DNA of 46,228 nucleotides from Prevotella sp. CAG:1185 (GCA_000436695.1 HF992584.1:1-46228); one strand, 5' to 3'; shown: positions 25,363 through 34,301, counted from the first letter of the stretch. Program-made: numbers and translations. The notes: generated by a model not told the origin, from the sequence alone.

Positions 25363-26871
25363 CTATCTCCTTTTCAATTTCAAAAACTGCTCCAGTTTGG
25401 GTAACATCTTCGGTTGACTGTGATATTCGCACGACAGACATTGTGACACTGAGTCAAACGGAACCACAGGATGAAACTCACCCGAAGCGAAACACTCTAT
25501 CTGATAAGGATGATAGGTCACCACAATTCCTTCAGGCAAGATGGCAAGATGTGGCAGCGGAAAATCGTCCATGGTAAAGGGCTTCATGCTGGCAGAATCC
25601 CATCCGGACCATTCGTCGCAGGCATATTGGTGGACAAGCATAGAACTCATGACATCATCCATGCCCTCCAAATCCACAATGGGGCAATGAAACGAGAATA
25701 CTAATCTCAAATAGTCGTTCCATACGCTTTCATCTCCAAAATTGTCTGAATACTGTTTCTGCATATTTTTCAGCACTTCTTTTCTAAAGAGCTTCACCAT
25801 AGACGGCTTAATGGTCTTTGAAGCGTTCACAAACACGTGCCGCCGTTTGTCGTAGGTGATGTAATACGACCGTGGCATTTCGTGCAACCCTCCCTCATAC
25901 AGCGAAGCATTATAACGGTAAGTTGTGTAATCGTCGCAATCAGCTATTTTCCTAACCGTCATGTCACCAAACAGACTGAGATTAAGCGTGTCTTCTACTT
26001 GATAATCATTGCGGCACAGTTTTTCCCACAGCGTTCCGTATCCATCCAAGGTGGCTATCATGTCTTTAGCCGTAGCACTTTTGCCTAAAGGAATATCCTG
26101 TTCGTAACCCAACAAGGAGAATGCATCGTCTTTTATCGACTTTAACATCCATTCGCGAACAGCCCTGTCAGCCTCTGAGTCGCCTTTGGGTATATCCAAG
26201 TCTACATAGAACCCGGCTTTCATGTTTTCGTATTCGCTTCTCGATTGTATGTAATAGCTCTTCGAAAATTTTTCAATGGAACTGTCAGTTTCTTCATATT
26301 GGCGCATGAACCGGTGCAATGTGTCTAATGAAACATCTAGTCGTCGCGCTCCCATCACAAGACTGACATACCCATCGGCGGCAGCCGCTTTGCAATAGGC
26401 TTCATTCTGCAAGGCAACACATCTGCCGTCTGAAAAACAAATAGTATCCTGATTGGTAAACACCGGCTGCCCGTCCAGCTGCCCCAAGTAAAGCAAATAA
26501 CAAGAGGAGCCATCACAAAGAATGGTGAACGACGAATCCTTCTCGGTGTCATAGACTTCATTGCCGTTCATACTGACAAACCTCAACGTGTTATCTATCG
26601 AGGATATCGACCGGGCTTTCTGCTGAAAATAATAAAAGCCATTGCGTTTCTTCCTTATGAGATAGTTGGGTTCATATTTGTCGGGATAATCCCATATAAC
26701 AAAAAGACTGTCACCTATTTTTTCGCCTACATTAAACGTGTCACCATCCAAAGTCATCAGATCATCTTCAAGAAAGACTCCTCTTAATCCAACTCCTTTC
26801 TTTAAATTATTGCATGAAAATGTAACAAGAAGTGTCAAAAACAACAAAACAGAACTTAATTTCTTATTCAT
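25363..26871 (-). CDS. DUF3298/RsiV-like lipoprotein
   Basis: The 502-residue protein has a lipobox (LLVTFSC) and so is lipid-anchored. The C-terminal half carries the DUF4163/DUF3298 arrangement of RsiV-type anti-sigma factors and related lysozyme-binding proteins: paired strand motifs around MPRSYYITYDKRRHVFV, and the terminal ILPEGIVVTYHPYQIECFASGEFHPVVPFDSV block that matches the family's typical glycan/lysozyme-domain ending. No cytoplasmic anti-sigma or transmembrane part is present, so it is not itself RsiV. The N-terminal 200 residues are unassigned. Function in the envelope unknown. Confidence 0.7.
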   Translation of the reverse strand: MNKKLSSVLLFLTLLVTFSCNNLKKGVGLRGVFLEDDLMTLDGDTFNVGEKIGDSLFVIWDYPDKYEPNYLIRKKRNGFYYFQQKARSISSIDNTLRFVSMNGNEVYDTEKDSSFTILCDGSSCYLLYLGQLDGQPVFTNQDTICFSDGRCVALQNEAYCKAAAADGYVSLVMGARRLDVSLDTLHRFMRQYEETDSSIEKFSKSYYIQSRSEYENMKAGFYVDLDIPKGDSEADRAVREWMLKSIKDDAFSLLGYEQDIPLGKSATAKDMIATLDGYGTLWEKLCRNDYQVEDTLNLSLFGDMTVRKIADCDDYTTYRYNASLYEGGLHEMPRSYYITYDKRRHVFVNASKTIKPSMVKLFRKEVLKNMQKQYSDNFGDESVWNDYLRLVFSFHCPIVDLEGMDDVMSSMLVHQYACDEWSGWDSASMKPFTMDDFPLPHLAILPEGIVVTYHPYQIECFASGEFHPVVPFDSVSQCLSCEYHSQPKMLPKLEQFLKLKRR

Positions 26872-27261
26872 AATATGTCTGCGTTTTAAATTATTTATAT
26901 CATTACCACTCTAAAATTGTCATTGCCTTACTCATCTCATAAGACGGCAGGTTCGGGGATTGCGGCAAGCGGCTTATAGTCCGTCATCCCCACCAAAATG
27001 TTTCTGTTGACATGTTTAATTACAACAAGTATGATTTTGTAACCATCCTTTAGCTAAAAAATACAATTCCGGCCACGTATGCATTATAGCCGCAAGAGAA
27101 AAAGCAGACAATTAACCTCCAAGTCATCACAGACTACCGAGTGTCTGTGTTGACTATCCGAAAAGCGTCTATATCATTACGATGTCTTTCTGTCTCGCTA
27201 AATGTATTGTCGTGTAATGTGGTTTCTTATCATTCTTCCTGTTTCAAGCAACACAATCAGT
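26872..27261. other. Gene-free AT-rich gap
   Basis: No coding region, stem-loop or promoter is convincing here; it separates the RsiV-like gene from the small hypothetical downstream of the RSH gene. Confidence 0.5.
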
Positions 27262-27618
27262 CTATTCAGACGAGGATTCTGTCATAAAGACATCATTGTT
27301 AACGTCGCCGCCCCAATATGCCATTGGATGTAGCTCGCAGGTCAGTTTGTTATAATTGCTCTTTATTTGTTTCATGTTATTCAATACGTTCATTTTAGCA
27401 TCCAGCTCTTCCTTACTTTTGGCAAACACCAAGTTAGTATACCGCCGGTCCTCGTATGCATAATCTGAACTGTCAAAGCATGGATATAACTCAGAATCCT
27501 CACCTACATATACTCCATTCTTTGGTTTTCTCTCCCTCGCATGGATAATCATGTCTTCTACGCCATTGAATGACGTGCCTAAAACCATTATGGTTTCATT
27601 ATTCTTAAATATCTTCAT
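27262..27618 (-). CDS. Small hypothetical protein downstream of the RSH gene
   Basis: A 118-residue cytoplasmic protein, no motif recognised. Polar and mixed charge, with YVGEDSELYPCFDSSDYAYEDRRYTN in the middle and a C-terminal acidic tail (TESSSE). It starts 12 bases after the RSH stop, so it is very likely co-transcribed and may modulate that enzyme, but this is context only. Confidence 0.55.
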   Translation of the reverse strand: MKIFKNNETIMVLGTSFNGVEDMIIHARERKPKNGVYVGEDSELYPCFDSSDYAYEDRRYTNLVFAKSKEELDAKMNVLNNMKQIKSNYNKLTCELHPMAYWGGDVNNDVFMTESSSE

Positions 27619-27630
27619 GACCGTATAATA

Positions 27631-29511
27631 TTATTCTATATCTATTCTCGAAACTTCGTCTATATTTCTGATATTCGCTATTGACTTCATAGCCTCTTCC
27701 AGCTCGTTAACCGAATGTACAGCAAAATCAACGGATGTCTCCACAATACGTTCTACCGTCACTGTGTTGAGCCGTGAGATGGACAGATGCTGCTGTTCAG
27801 TGATGCACGCCACAACATCGCTAAGCAGATGATAGCGGTCAACAGCACGGATACATATTCGCACGGGAAAGAGAAAATCATCTTGTTCCTCAAAGTTGAC
27901 AGCCACTATAGAGTCGCCTTGTTCTGAAGCCATGCGGATGGCATTGGGGCAATTGCGCTTATGAAGAATCACCTTACCATCGGCATCCTTAAAGCCTATC
28001 ACCTCGTCGCCGGGCAAAGGATGGCAACACGAACAACGGCTGTATGGCAGCCTCTTCTTATTGGCAAAATAACTGCGGAGCGTGCGTTTAGCCTTGTATG
28101 TCAGCACATGATTCAACCATTCCTCATCAGGCAAAGAATTGTTGTCTATGCCTATTTCCACACAGTCACCTCGATGCAGCACCGTACTCACAGAACACAA
28201 TCTGCCATTGATGCGGGCATAACAGGCATGAAGTCCTACTTTGCTGTGGATTTCAAAGGCAAAGTCCAATGCCGTAGCGTTCTTGGGCAGTATGATACCC
28301 TTGCCGTGCGGGGTGAAGACCATTATATCGTCATTGTAGAACGAGGCTGTAACGCCGTCCATATAGTCCATTTCGCTGCCATGATATGCGACATCCTTCA
28401 GCACAGCCTTAAACTTTTCCAGCCAGGCTTTTACATTCTCCTCGGTCCGTTCTGCCGTGCAGCCCAAACGGGAGTTGCGCACCATGCGTTCCGACGAAAT
28501 ATGTATTTCCTCCCAACCGCCTTGATCATTGAGCAGTTTCACATGAAAACTCTGATAGCCGTTCTCTTTGGGAGCATTGATATAGTTGGCCACACTGCCC
28601 GGACGCTCTTTGAAGTAGTCGGTGAGTACAGAATATATACATAAGCTCTGCTTCTTCTCTTCATGCGGATCTATAGCATCATAGATTATGCGGATATAAT
28701 GCTTTCCGTCCACATGATTAAAGTCGCATCCCTTGGAGCGCATCTTCCTCCAGATGCTGTATGGCATACGATAGCGCAACTCTATCCTGGCTTTGATGCC
28801 ATTGTCTTCCAACAGTTCAATCACACGGGATATGAATGCTTTAAGATTTTTCTCCTCAGTCAGCCTCAGCTCATCCAACATCTGTTCTATATGTTCATAT
28901 TCACGAGGACAGCGATAATGAAACGACAAGTTCTCCAGTTCAGTCTTCACGTGGTACAGTCCCAGTCGGTTGGCAAGCGGCGCATAGAAATAGTCTGTCT
29001 CTCCGGCAATTTTCATCTGTTTGTCGGGGCTCATACTTGCCAATGTGCGCATATTGTGCAGCCGGTCGGCGAGCTTTACCAATATTGCACGCACGTCATA
29101 CTGCACCGACGCCAATATCTGGCGATAATTGTCCACCTGCTTCGACTTGTCATACTTGTCTTTCTTCCGCTTTGTAACCACACCGACAAGAAAAGCCACG
29201 TCTTCACCGAAGCGTTCACGGATGTCATCTATTGTGTACGGTGTGTCCTCCACCACATCGTGCAGGAATGCCGCCATCACAGGGTTGGCACCCAGTTCCA
29301 GCTCCTCTGCCACGATACGGGCTACGGCAATGGGATGAATGATATAAGGCTCGCCCGTCTTGCGTTTCTGCCCCTTATGCGCCTCTGCGGCCAGTTCGTA
29401 AGCCTTGCGCACAAGCTGCAACTGATTGTCATCCACTCGCTGAGCCAGAATATTAAATATGCTTTCTACGCCAGCCTGTATGTCATTATAGTCAATACTC
29501 TGCATAATCAT
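27631..29511 (-). CDS. RSH-family (p)ppGpp enzyme with degenerate synthetase motifs (SpoT-like)
   Basis: With the ATG at 29511 the protein has 626 residues and starts like family members (NILAQRVDD); a longer reading from 29652 adds 47 unlikely residues. The HD hydrolase domain is intact: HP (59-60), HDVVEDT (84-90) and KLADRLHNMRT (146-156). In the synthetase domain, YQSFH (319-323) and a Glu (E335) remain. But the DLLAVRI block, whose Asp is essential for synthesis, reads GKHYIRI (about 269-275), and EIQIRT reads EIHISS. TGS (395-455), zinc-finger-like Cys motif (CSCCH, 493-497, to about 521) and ACT (545-626) domains follow. I predict a pppGpp hydrolase with little or no synthesis. Alignment is by eye. 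A tail of a broken gene overlaps its start. Confidence 0.85.
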   Translation of the reverse strand: MIMQSIDYNDIQAGVESIFNILAQRVDDNQLQLVRKAYELAAEAHKGQKRKTGEPYIIHPIAVARIVAEELELGANPVMAAFLHDVVEDTPYTIDDIRERFGEDVAFLVGVVTKRKKDKYDKSKQVDNYRQILASVQYDVRAILVKLADRLHNMRTLASMSPDKQMKIAGETDYFYAPLANRLGLYHVKTELENLSFHYRCPREYEHIEQMLDELRLTEEKNLKAFISRVIELLEDNGIKARIELRYRMPYSIWRKMRSKGCDFNHVDGKHYIRIIYDAIDPHEEKKQSLCIYSVLTDYFKERPGSVANYINAPKENGYQSFHVKLLNDQGGWEEIHISSERMVRNSRLGCTAERTEENVKAWLEKFKAVLKDVAYHGSEMDYMDGVTASFYNDDIMVFTPHGKGIILPKNATALDFAFEIHSKVGLHACYARINGRLCSVSTVLHRGDCVEIGIDNNSLPDEEWLNHVLTYKAKRTLRSYFANKKRLPYSRCSCCHPLPGDEVIGFKDADGKVILHKRNCPNAIRMASEQGDSIVAVNFEEQDDFLFPVRICIRAVDRYHLLSDVVACITEQQHLSISRLNTVTVERIVETSVDFAVHSVNELEEAMKSIANIRNIDEVSRIDIE

Positions 29512-29698
29512 TCTGTTTTCTGTTAGACAAATCTTTCTTCTCAGCCAACTTACGATAATCCACGTTATTGTCTTTACCGCACGGAAAGCGGAACTTGCCT
29601 GCCACCTTGCCTCCCTCATTGATATAGCCGTACATTTCCACTTCCTTGTCATCGGTCATACCGAATCCGTCTTCGTCCATATAATAGCGTCCGTCCGG
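29492..29698 (-). pseudogene. C-terminal remnant of an unknown gene upstream of RSH
   Basis: A frame encoding GRYYMDEDGFGMTDDKEVEMYG and then about 45 further residues ends at 29492, overlapping the RSH start by 20 bases. The sequence looks like a genuine C-terminus of a conserved Bacteroidales protein rather than chance coding, but its N-terminal part is missing. The coding-like sequence begins right where an IS-like terminus (29701-29727) abuts, so the front of the gene was probably lost to an insertion or deletion there. I cannot name the family. Confidence 0.4.
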
Positions 29699-29700
29699 GG

Positions 29701-29727
29701 TAGTGTCTAAAAAAAGTGTGTAAGTCC
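29701..29727. mobile_element. Possible terminus of an IS (IS256/mutator-like)
   Basis: The sequence TAGTGTCTAAAAAAAGTGTG followed by TAAGTCC resembles the inverted termini of IS256-type (mutator) elements I recall from Bacteroidetes. It sits exactly where the broken gene stops being coding and where the sequence turns AT-rich. No transposase gene or matching second terminus was found, so at most a remnant remains. The rest of the gap up to 29962 holds no gene I recognise. Confidence 0.3.
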
Positions 29728-29962
29728 ATAAATTTCCTATTTTTGTATTGGAAAAATTAAAACAAAAAATAACAGATCTTGCACAATTACAAATTTCGGA
29801 ATTAATTTTTGAATTTACAAGTAAATGGAAAAGTTTTTACGGTCTGACATGCGAAATTCAGAACAGTAGGATTAGACATGTATATAACCTGTGTATACTT
29901 GAGTACGGGGTAAAATAACACACATAGGAATTGGTAAACTCGCAAAAATTTCGTGTATTTAT

Positions 29963-30742
29963 ATGAAACTAAACGAACAATTAAAATCTCTTTATTCTTC
30001 CAAATGGAAGGATACTTGCACTGCTCTTCAGACCTTGACCGACACCGGACCTGCTGTTACAAAACCATCTTATCCATTCTTGTTAAGTGTGGTGAAATGG
30101 GAAAATGATCAACCTGATGAAAACTGGTATGCCGATGCTGATCTGAAAGTCATGATTTTTGGAAAGGAAACTAACAGTTGGTTTGGGAAATGTGATGATT
30201 TCGGAACACCGCCTTCTCCTGTATTCAATCCGGACGTAACTATGGAGGCTGTAATGGGTTTATACGAAAATTTCTATGCCACTTATTACAAACCATCCGG
30301 CTTTAGTTACAATGGTACACGTTATGGCACTTTTCATTATGGATTCAACCATTTTGTGTCGTTATTGAACGCCCGCTTTCCTAATAAACGGATAGCCTAT
30401 TTGTGGAATAACATTGTAAAAGTGGGTAAGGCTGAAGGCTCCGGATTTTGCGGAAATGAGATTTATGATGCACAGAAACAACATTTCATGGTTATCAGAG
30501 AAGAGATAGATATACTCAAGCCGGACCTTATACTGTTTCTCACAGGAAACTACGACAGGCAGATTCTTGATTGTTGGAATGAGGCAAAGTTTACTGCCTT
30601 GTCTTCATTTTCAGTTAATGATGTGGCTAAAGTTTCGCTTCCCGGCCTTAACATCCCTGCATATCGTACTAATCACCCGTCGGCACGAATTTCAAAAGAG
30701 GAAAAAGAAGCACGACTGGAAACTATTGTGAATGATATTTGA
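29963..30742 (+). CDS. Uracil-DNA glycosylase-fold-like protein
   Basis: A 259-residue cytoplasmic protein. Two features recall the UDG superfamily: a strand-loop MIFGKETNSWFG (64-75) in the place of the first motif (GxEPG-like), and a closing NHPSAR (237-242) in the place of the HPSP motif. Between them ILKPDLILFLTGN (about 187-199) is the expected internal strand. Sequence between is unlike standard UDG classes, so substrate is unknown: DNA base excision or a nucleotide-binding role are both possible. Composition is much more AT-rich than the flanking core genes, suggesting recent acquisition. Next gene follows 64 bases on. Confidence 0.45.
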   Translation: MKLNEQLKSLYSSKWKDTCTALQTLTDTGPAVTKPSYPFLLSVVKWENDQPDENWYADADLKVMIFGKETNSWFGKCDDFGTPPSPVFNPDVTMEAVMGLYENFYATYYKPSGFSYNGTRYGTFHYGFNHFVSLLNARFPNKRIAYLWNNIVKVGKAEGSGFCGNEIYDAQKQHFMVIREEIDILKPDLILFLTGNYDRQILDCWNEAKFTALSSFSVNDVAKVSLPGLNIPAYRTNHPSARISKEEKEARLETIVNDI

Positions 30743-30806
30743 TTAAGAATATATAATCCGGAAAGTCCAAACCCGTTAGATAGGACAAAGCTAAAAAATC
30801 TTTAAT

Positions 30807-31037
30807 ATGTCTCAAATGATTAACAGGGGAAAGGAATTGATTCGCATTTCTCCAAAAACTGCAACTAAATTGGAATATTCTACCAATGGTGGTAAAACAT
30901 GGTTTCAACGTTTTTTGGGCTCATCATGTGGTGATTTCCATGATTTGACAGATAACGGAAGAGAAATCTTGGCCCAGACTTCAAAAGGGCTTTATTATTC
31001 TACAAACGAAGGTAGAACGTGGTTTAAGCGTAATTGA
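30807..31037 (+). CDS. Tiny protein with two Asp-box-like repeats
   Basis: A 76-residue protein with the repeated motif YSTNGGKTWF (residues about 24-33) and YYSTNEGRTWF (about 63-73), which matches the Asp-box (SxDxGxTW) of BNR-repeat proteins with Asn at the third position. There is no signal peptide. Two Asp boxes are far too few for a propeller, so it is probably an isolated beta-hairpin pair that could dimerise or bind a partner. It lies between the UDG-like gene and the two-TM gene, in the same direction. Short, but the duplicated motif argues that it is real. Confidence 0.5.
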   Translation: MSQMINRGKELIRISPKTATKLEYSTNGGKTWFQRFLGSSCGDFHDLTDNGREILAQTSKGLYYSTNEGRTWFKRN

Positions 31038-31110
31038 TGTAATTTAAGACTGAGAGAGTGTGTTGAAAATGGCAATGCACTCTCTTATATTATTTAAAAT
31101 ATTTTACTTT

Positions 31111-32562
31111 ATGAAACTAACTCAGAAAAAGGCAGTTTGTGTAGTAACAATTTTGGTTGTCATAGCATGTTTCTTTGCTGTATATTTGAGATTATTTACA
31201 GGTAAGGAACTTTGGTATGAGATGTTTGCAGCAGTTTTAGGCGTTATCATTACCGCAGTTATAACAATGATACTTCTCAAAGGTCAAAGTGATGATGACG
31301 TCGAACGTGAGAGAGCAGCAAAGATATTTGAGGAGAAGCTTCGTATTTATCAAGACTATCTTCATTCTTTATGTGACATAATCAAAGAACATAGCCTTTC
31401 GGACGAAGGAAAAATACGTCTTGAATTTCAAACATCTTATGTGGCAATGCATTGTGATCCACAATATATAGCAACAGTAAGCAATTCTGTTAAAGAACTT
31501 ATAGAGTATTGTTGCCCTGATGAAGATGATGAAAATCTGAATCGGAAAGATAAGAGCGGTTCACCAGATCCTTTATTGGATAATCTTTTCTGTATTGTAG
31601 AAGCTTTTAGAAAAGACTTGTATGGTGATAATTTTAAATTTGATGACAAACATAAACGAAATACGCTTGAAAATTTCTCTGATGCTTATCGTAATGCAAA
31701 AAGTAATGATGGAAGTTCAGAAAAAGAGTTGCAACGTATAAAAGTTGATTTGAATGTACTTTCTAATTCCTTGAACAATGTAAATTCTGAAACGGTTTCA
31801 GAAAACATACCCGAAGAGAAAGATTCTGAGCAACAATCAAAACCAGTTCATACGGAAGATACAAGCATATGGGATAATTCTTTGTTGAAATGGAAAGAAG
31901 AAGGTTGGCTGGTTGAAGGCATGTCCGATCAAAATGACTGGTTCTGCATGACAAATACAAACGGTAATCCGGGAGTTATTGGTGTTGGATTTATGCAAGG
32001 ACATTATTATATGCAAGCTACATATAAAGATGATTATGATTTCTCAAAACCTTTGAAGTGGGAAAAAGGTGGACGTAGAAGTTATGGCCGATGGTTGAAA
32101 TATTTAGCAGAGCCTTATTACAATATTGCTGAAGGAAAATTTGTAGAGACATTTAAGTCTGACAAAGAGTTGCAGCAATATATTGTAGACAAGGTGGATG
32201 AATTGAAAAATATAATAACCCGACACCATCGTACAGCGACATGGAAAAATGAAGTGGGTTCTTATGATAATTGGAAGATCTTTATCTGGTATTGGGATAT
32301 GTTAGCTTGTGAATTTTCCTTAGAAAAAGAAGGTATTCCTTATATGGATATTATTGAAAGTGAGAAAAAAGGAGAAGTTCTGATACAATTGGCTAATCGG
32401 AAAGAGGATAATAATTTATTGAATAACACTTTAAAACGAATAGGATGTCAAGACAAGAATATTGAGCCAAGTGGTTATGTAATTTTGGAAGTTGTGCATT
32501 CCACTGATGCTAGTGCCGTTTCTAAAAGTGTAAAATATTGGATAGAAAGAATAAACTGTTGA
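31111..32562 (+). CDS. Hypothetical membrane protein with two N-terminal TM helices
   Basis: I use the ATG at 31111 (MKLTQKKAVCVVT); an earlier in-frame start at 31060 adds 17 residues without clear need. Two hydrophobic helices (about 7-29 and 35-57) are followed by a large soluble part: a helical, charged region (to about 210), a Ser/Glu-rich linker, and a C-terminal domain (about 260-480) with SIWDNSLLKWKEEGW, GYVILEVVHSTDA and many aromatic residues. I do not recognise this domain. The layout, two anchors plus a big cytoplasmic part, is common in membrane-linked defence effectors, but that is only analogy. Strongly AT-rich. Ends at a 14-bp hairpin. Confidence 0.6.
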   Translation: MKLTQKKAVCVVTILVVIACFFAVYLRLFTGKELWYEMFAAVLGVIITAVITMILLKGQSDDDVERERAAKIFEEKLRIYQDYLHSLCDIIKEHSLSDEGKIRLEFQTSYVAMHCDPQYIATVSNSVKELIEYCCPDEDDENLNRKDKSGSPDPLLDNLFCIVEAFRKDLYGDNFKFDDKHKRNTLENFSDAYRNAKSNDGSSEKELQRIKVDLNVLSNSLNNVNSETVSENIPEEKDSEQQSKPVHTEDTSIWDNSLLKWKEEGWLVEGMSDQNDWFCMTNTNGNPGVIGVGFMQGHYYMQATYKDDYDFSKPLKWEKGGRRSYGRWLKYLAEPYYNIAEGKFVETFKSDKELQQYIVDKVDELKNIITRHHRTATWKNEVGSYDNWKIFIWYWDMLACEFSLEKEGIPYMDIIESEKKGEVLIQLANRKEDNNLLNNTLKRIGCQDKNIEPSGYVILEVVHSTDASAVSKSVKYWIERINC

Positions 32563-32611
32563 TGGCCCAATAATATACTTTTTATCAAAATTAAATATTT
32601 TCCTGATTTAC

Positions 32612-32670
32612 AGTCATGTGTAATTATGTTTTTTCATTTATGAAACCATGAATTACACATGACTTTTTAT
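32612..32670 (+). terminator. Hairpin terminator after the two-TM gene
   Basis: Perfect 14-base arms AGTCATGTGTAATT (32612-32625) and its complement (32651-32664), loop of 25 bases, followed by T-rich sequence. It marks the right border of the AT-rich group; the remaining 32671-32861 gap holds no gene. Confidence 0.7.
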
Positions 32671-32861
32671 GGAAAGCTATAACACAAACCAATCGTAATG
32701 GATGACATTTCGGCATAAACATAGTTTTATGCCATTAAATATGTATTCAGTATAAATTATGAATGATATTAATATGTGAAACTTGTGGCCTTAAAATTAT
32801 CTCCCTTATAACCGCCACAAGAGTAATCATAATTCTCCATTCTCAATTGTCAAACGCCCTG

Positions 32862-34250
32862 TTACGCGTCAATGTTGTATTTCTGAATCTTGTTATACAG
32901 CGTCTTGCGGTCTATGGCGAGCAGCTGCGCCGTCTTGGTCTTGTTGCCGCCCGTGGCGCGCAGGGCGTCTATTATGCGCTGGCGTTCGGTCTGCTCGTCG
33001 TGCAGGGCTGTTGGCTCTTGTCTCACGGGGCGCGTCATGGCCTTCGACAGCTCCTCGGTGCCGATGTATGAGCCGCGCGTAAGCAGGGTGGCACGCTTCA
33101 CCACGTTGTTAAGCTCGCGCAGGTTGCCCGGCCAGCTGTATCGCGCAAGCATCTCCGACGCCTTGTCGTCGAATCCCGCCACGTTGCGTCCCAGCTCCTC
33201 GTTGGCCTGACTGACAAAGAGGTCGGCAAACAGAAACAGGTCGGCGCCGCGGTCTTTAAGTTCGGGCATGTATATGGTGAACTCGTTGATGCGGTGATAA
33301 AGGTCTTCGCGGAATTTTCCGTCGGCCACGAGCTGCGCCAGGTTGCCGTTGGTAGCGCACACCAGCCGGATGTCCACGCTTATCTCCTTGGGCGAGCCTA
33401 ACGGGCGCACCTTGCGCTCCTGAAGGGCACGCAGCAGCTGCACCTGCACGTCGTAGGTCAGGTTGCCCACCTCGTCGAGGAACAGCGTTCCGCCGTTGGC
33501 CTCCTCAAAGGCTCCGCGCTTGTCGGTCGTGGCGCCTGTGAAGGCTCCCTTGGTGTATCCGAAGAACTCAGACGCCGCCACGTCCTTGGGTATGGCTCCG
33601 CAGTCGAGCGCAAAGAAGGGCTTGTCGGCGCGGCTGCTCTGGCTGTGAATGCGGCGCGCCACATACTCCTTGCCCGTGCCGCTGGCTCCGAGAATGAGCA
33701 CCGACATGGGCGTTGGCGCAACGAGGTTGACATATTCGTATAGTTGGCGCGAGGCCTCGCTCGTGCCTTCTATGTATTTCTTGGCGGCCGTGTGCGGCTT
33801 CTGTTCTGCCGCCGCGTTGTTGCCGTGGGCTGCTTGTGTTGTTGCTGTCGTCGTTGTAGCGCTTGCCGTGGCTGCTGCATCGGCGTTGTGGCTGTCGAGC
33901 GCGTCGTTTATCTTTTGCAGCAGGATGTCGGGCTGCACGGGTTTGGCTATATAGTCGCACGCTCCCGACTTCATGGCCAGCACGGCGTTCTGCACTTCGG
34001 CATAGCTCGTCATCACGATGAAGGGCGTCTGCATGTTCTTCTTGCGCAGCCAGTTGAGCAGAAACAGACCGTCGTGGTCGGGCAGACGGAGGTCAGACAG
34101 TATGAGGTCGAAGCCTGTGCCGTCGGTCACAGCCCGTGCCGCGGCGCTTACAGAGCTTGTTTTCTCAACCGTGAAACCTTTTTTGCGCAGCCATGTCTGC
34201 ATCATGGTGGCGTATGTAAGGTCGTCTTCAACTATAAGAATACTTGCCAT
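32862..34250 (-). CDS. Sigma-54-dependent NtrC-type response regulator (orphan)
   Basis: I use the ATG at 34250 (MASILIVEDD) because the receiver domain begins there; a longer start at 34292 adds 14 residues. The receiver has the phospho-acceptor Asp in LILSDLRLPDHDG and the K in IAKP. A flexible Ala/Thr-rich linker follows. The AAA+ sigma-54 activation domain has Walker A GASGTGKE, the GAFTGA loop, and Walker B GGTLFLDE. The C-terminus carries a Fis-type helix-turn-helix (NKTKTAQLLAIDRKTLYNKIQKY). All elements for activating sigma-54 promoters are intact. No histidine kinase gene is adjacent, so the partner is elsewhere. An inverted repeat lies between its -7 box and start codon. Confidence 0.93.
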   Translation of the reverse strand: MASILIVEDDLTYATMMQTWLRKKGFTVEKTSSVSAAARAVTDGTGFDLILSDLRLPDHDGLFLLNWLRKKNMQTPFIVMTSYAEVQNAVLAMKSGACDYIAKPVQPDILLQKINDALDSHNADAAATASATTTTATTQAAHGNNAAAEQKPHTAAKKYIEGTSEASRQLYEYVNLVAPTPMSVLILGASGTGKEYVARRIHSQSSRADKPFFALDCGAIPKDVAASEFFGYTKGAFTGATTDKRGAFEEANGGTLFLDEVGNLTYDVQVQLLRALQERKVRPLGSPKEISVDIRLVCATNGNLAQLVADGKFREDLYHRINEFTIYMPELKDRGADLFLFADLFVSQANEELGRNVAGFDDKASEMLARYSWPGNLRELNNVVKRATLLTRGSYIGTEELSKAMTRPVRQEPTALHDEQTERQRIIDALRATGGNKTKTAQLLAIDRKTLYNKIQKYNIDA

Positions 34251-34262
34251 GTCGGTTAGAAT

Positions 34263-34301
34263 GTTGTTACGATAACAACTGCGTGTCGTCATGCAAAATT
34301 A
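34263..34301 (-). promoter_or_regulatory. NtrC-type gene promoter and operator-like inverted repeat
   Basis: On the minus strand, TAATTTTG (34294-34301) fits TAnnTTTG. The inverted repeat GTTGTTA-CGA-TAACAAC (34263-34279) lies between this box and the ATG, in the early leader, where a repressor would act. Autoregulation is possible but not shown. Confidence 0.4.

Noticed and set aside
28663..29526. 287-residue plus-strand frame
   Set aside because: Opposite the RSH gene, no motif, His/Leu-rich shadow.
29512..29652. Extended N-terminus of the RSH gene
   Set aside because: The added 47 residues are Arg/Trp-rich and lie in the frame of the broken upstream gene's antisense-like sequence; family members begin near the ATG at 29511.
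29731..29931. Transposase remnant in the AT-rich gap after the IS-like end
   Set aside because: A short Lys-rich frame exists on the plus strand, but it has no transposase motif, no start with ribosome site and no match I can name.
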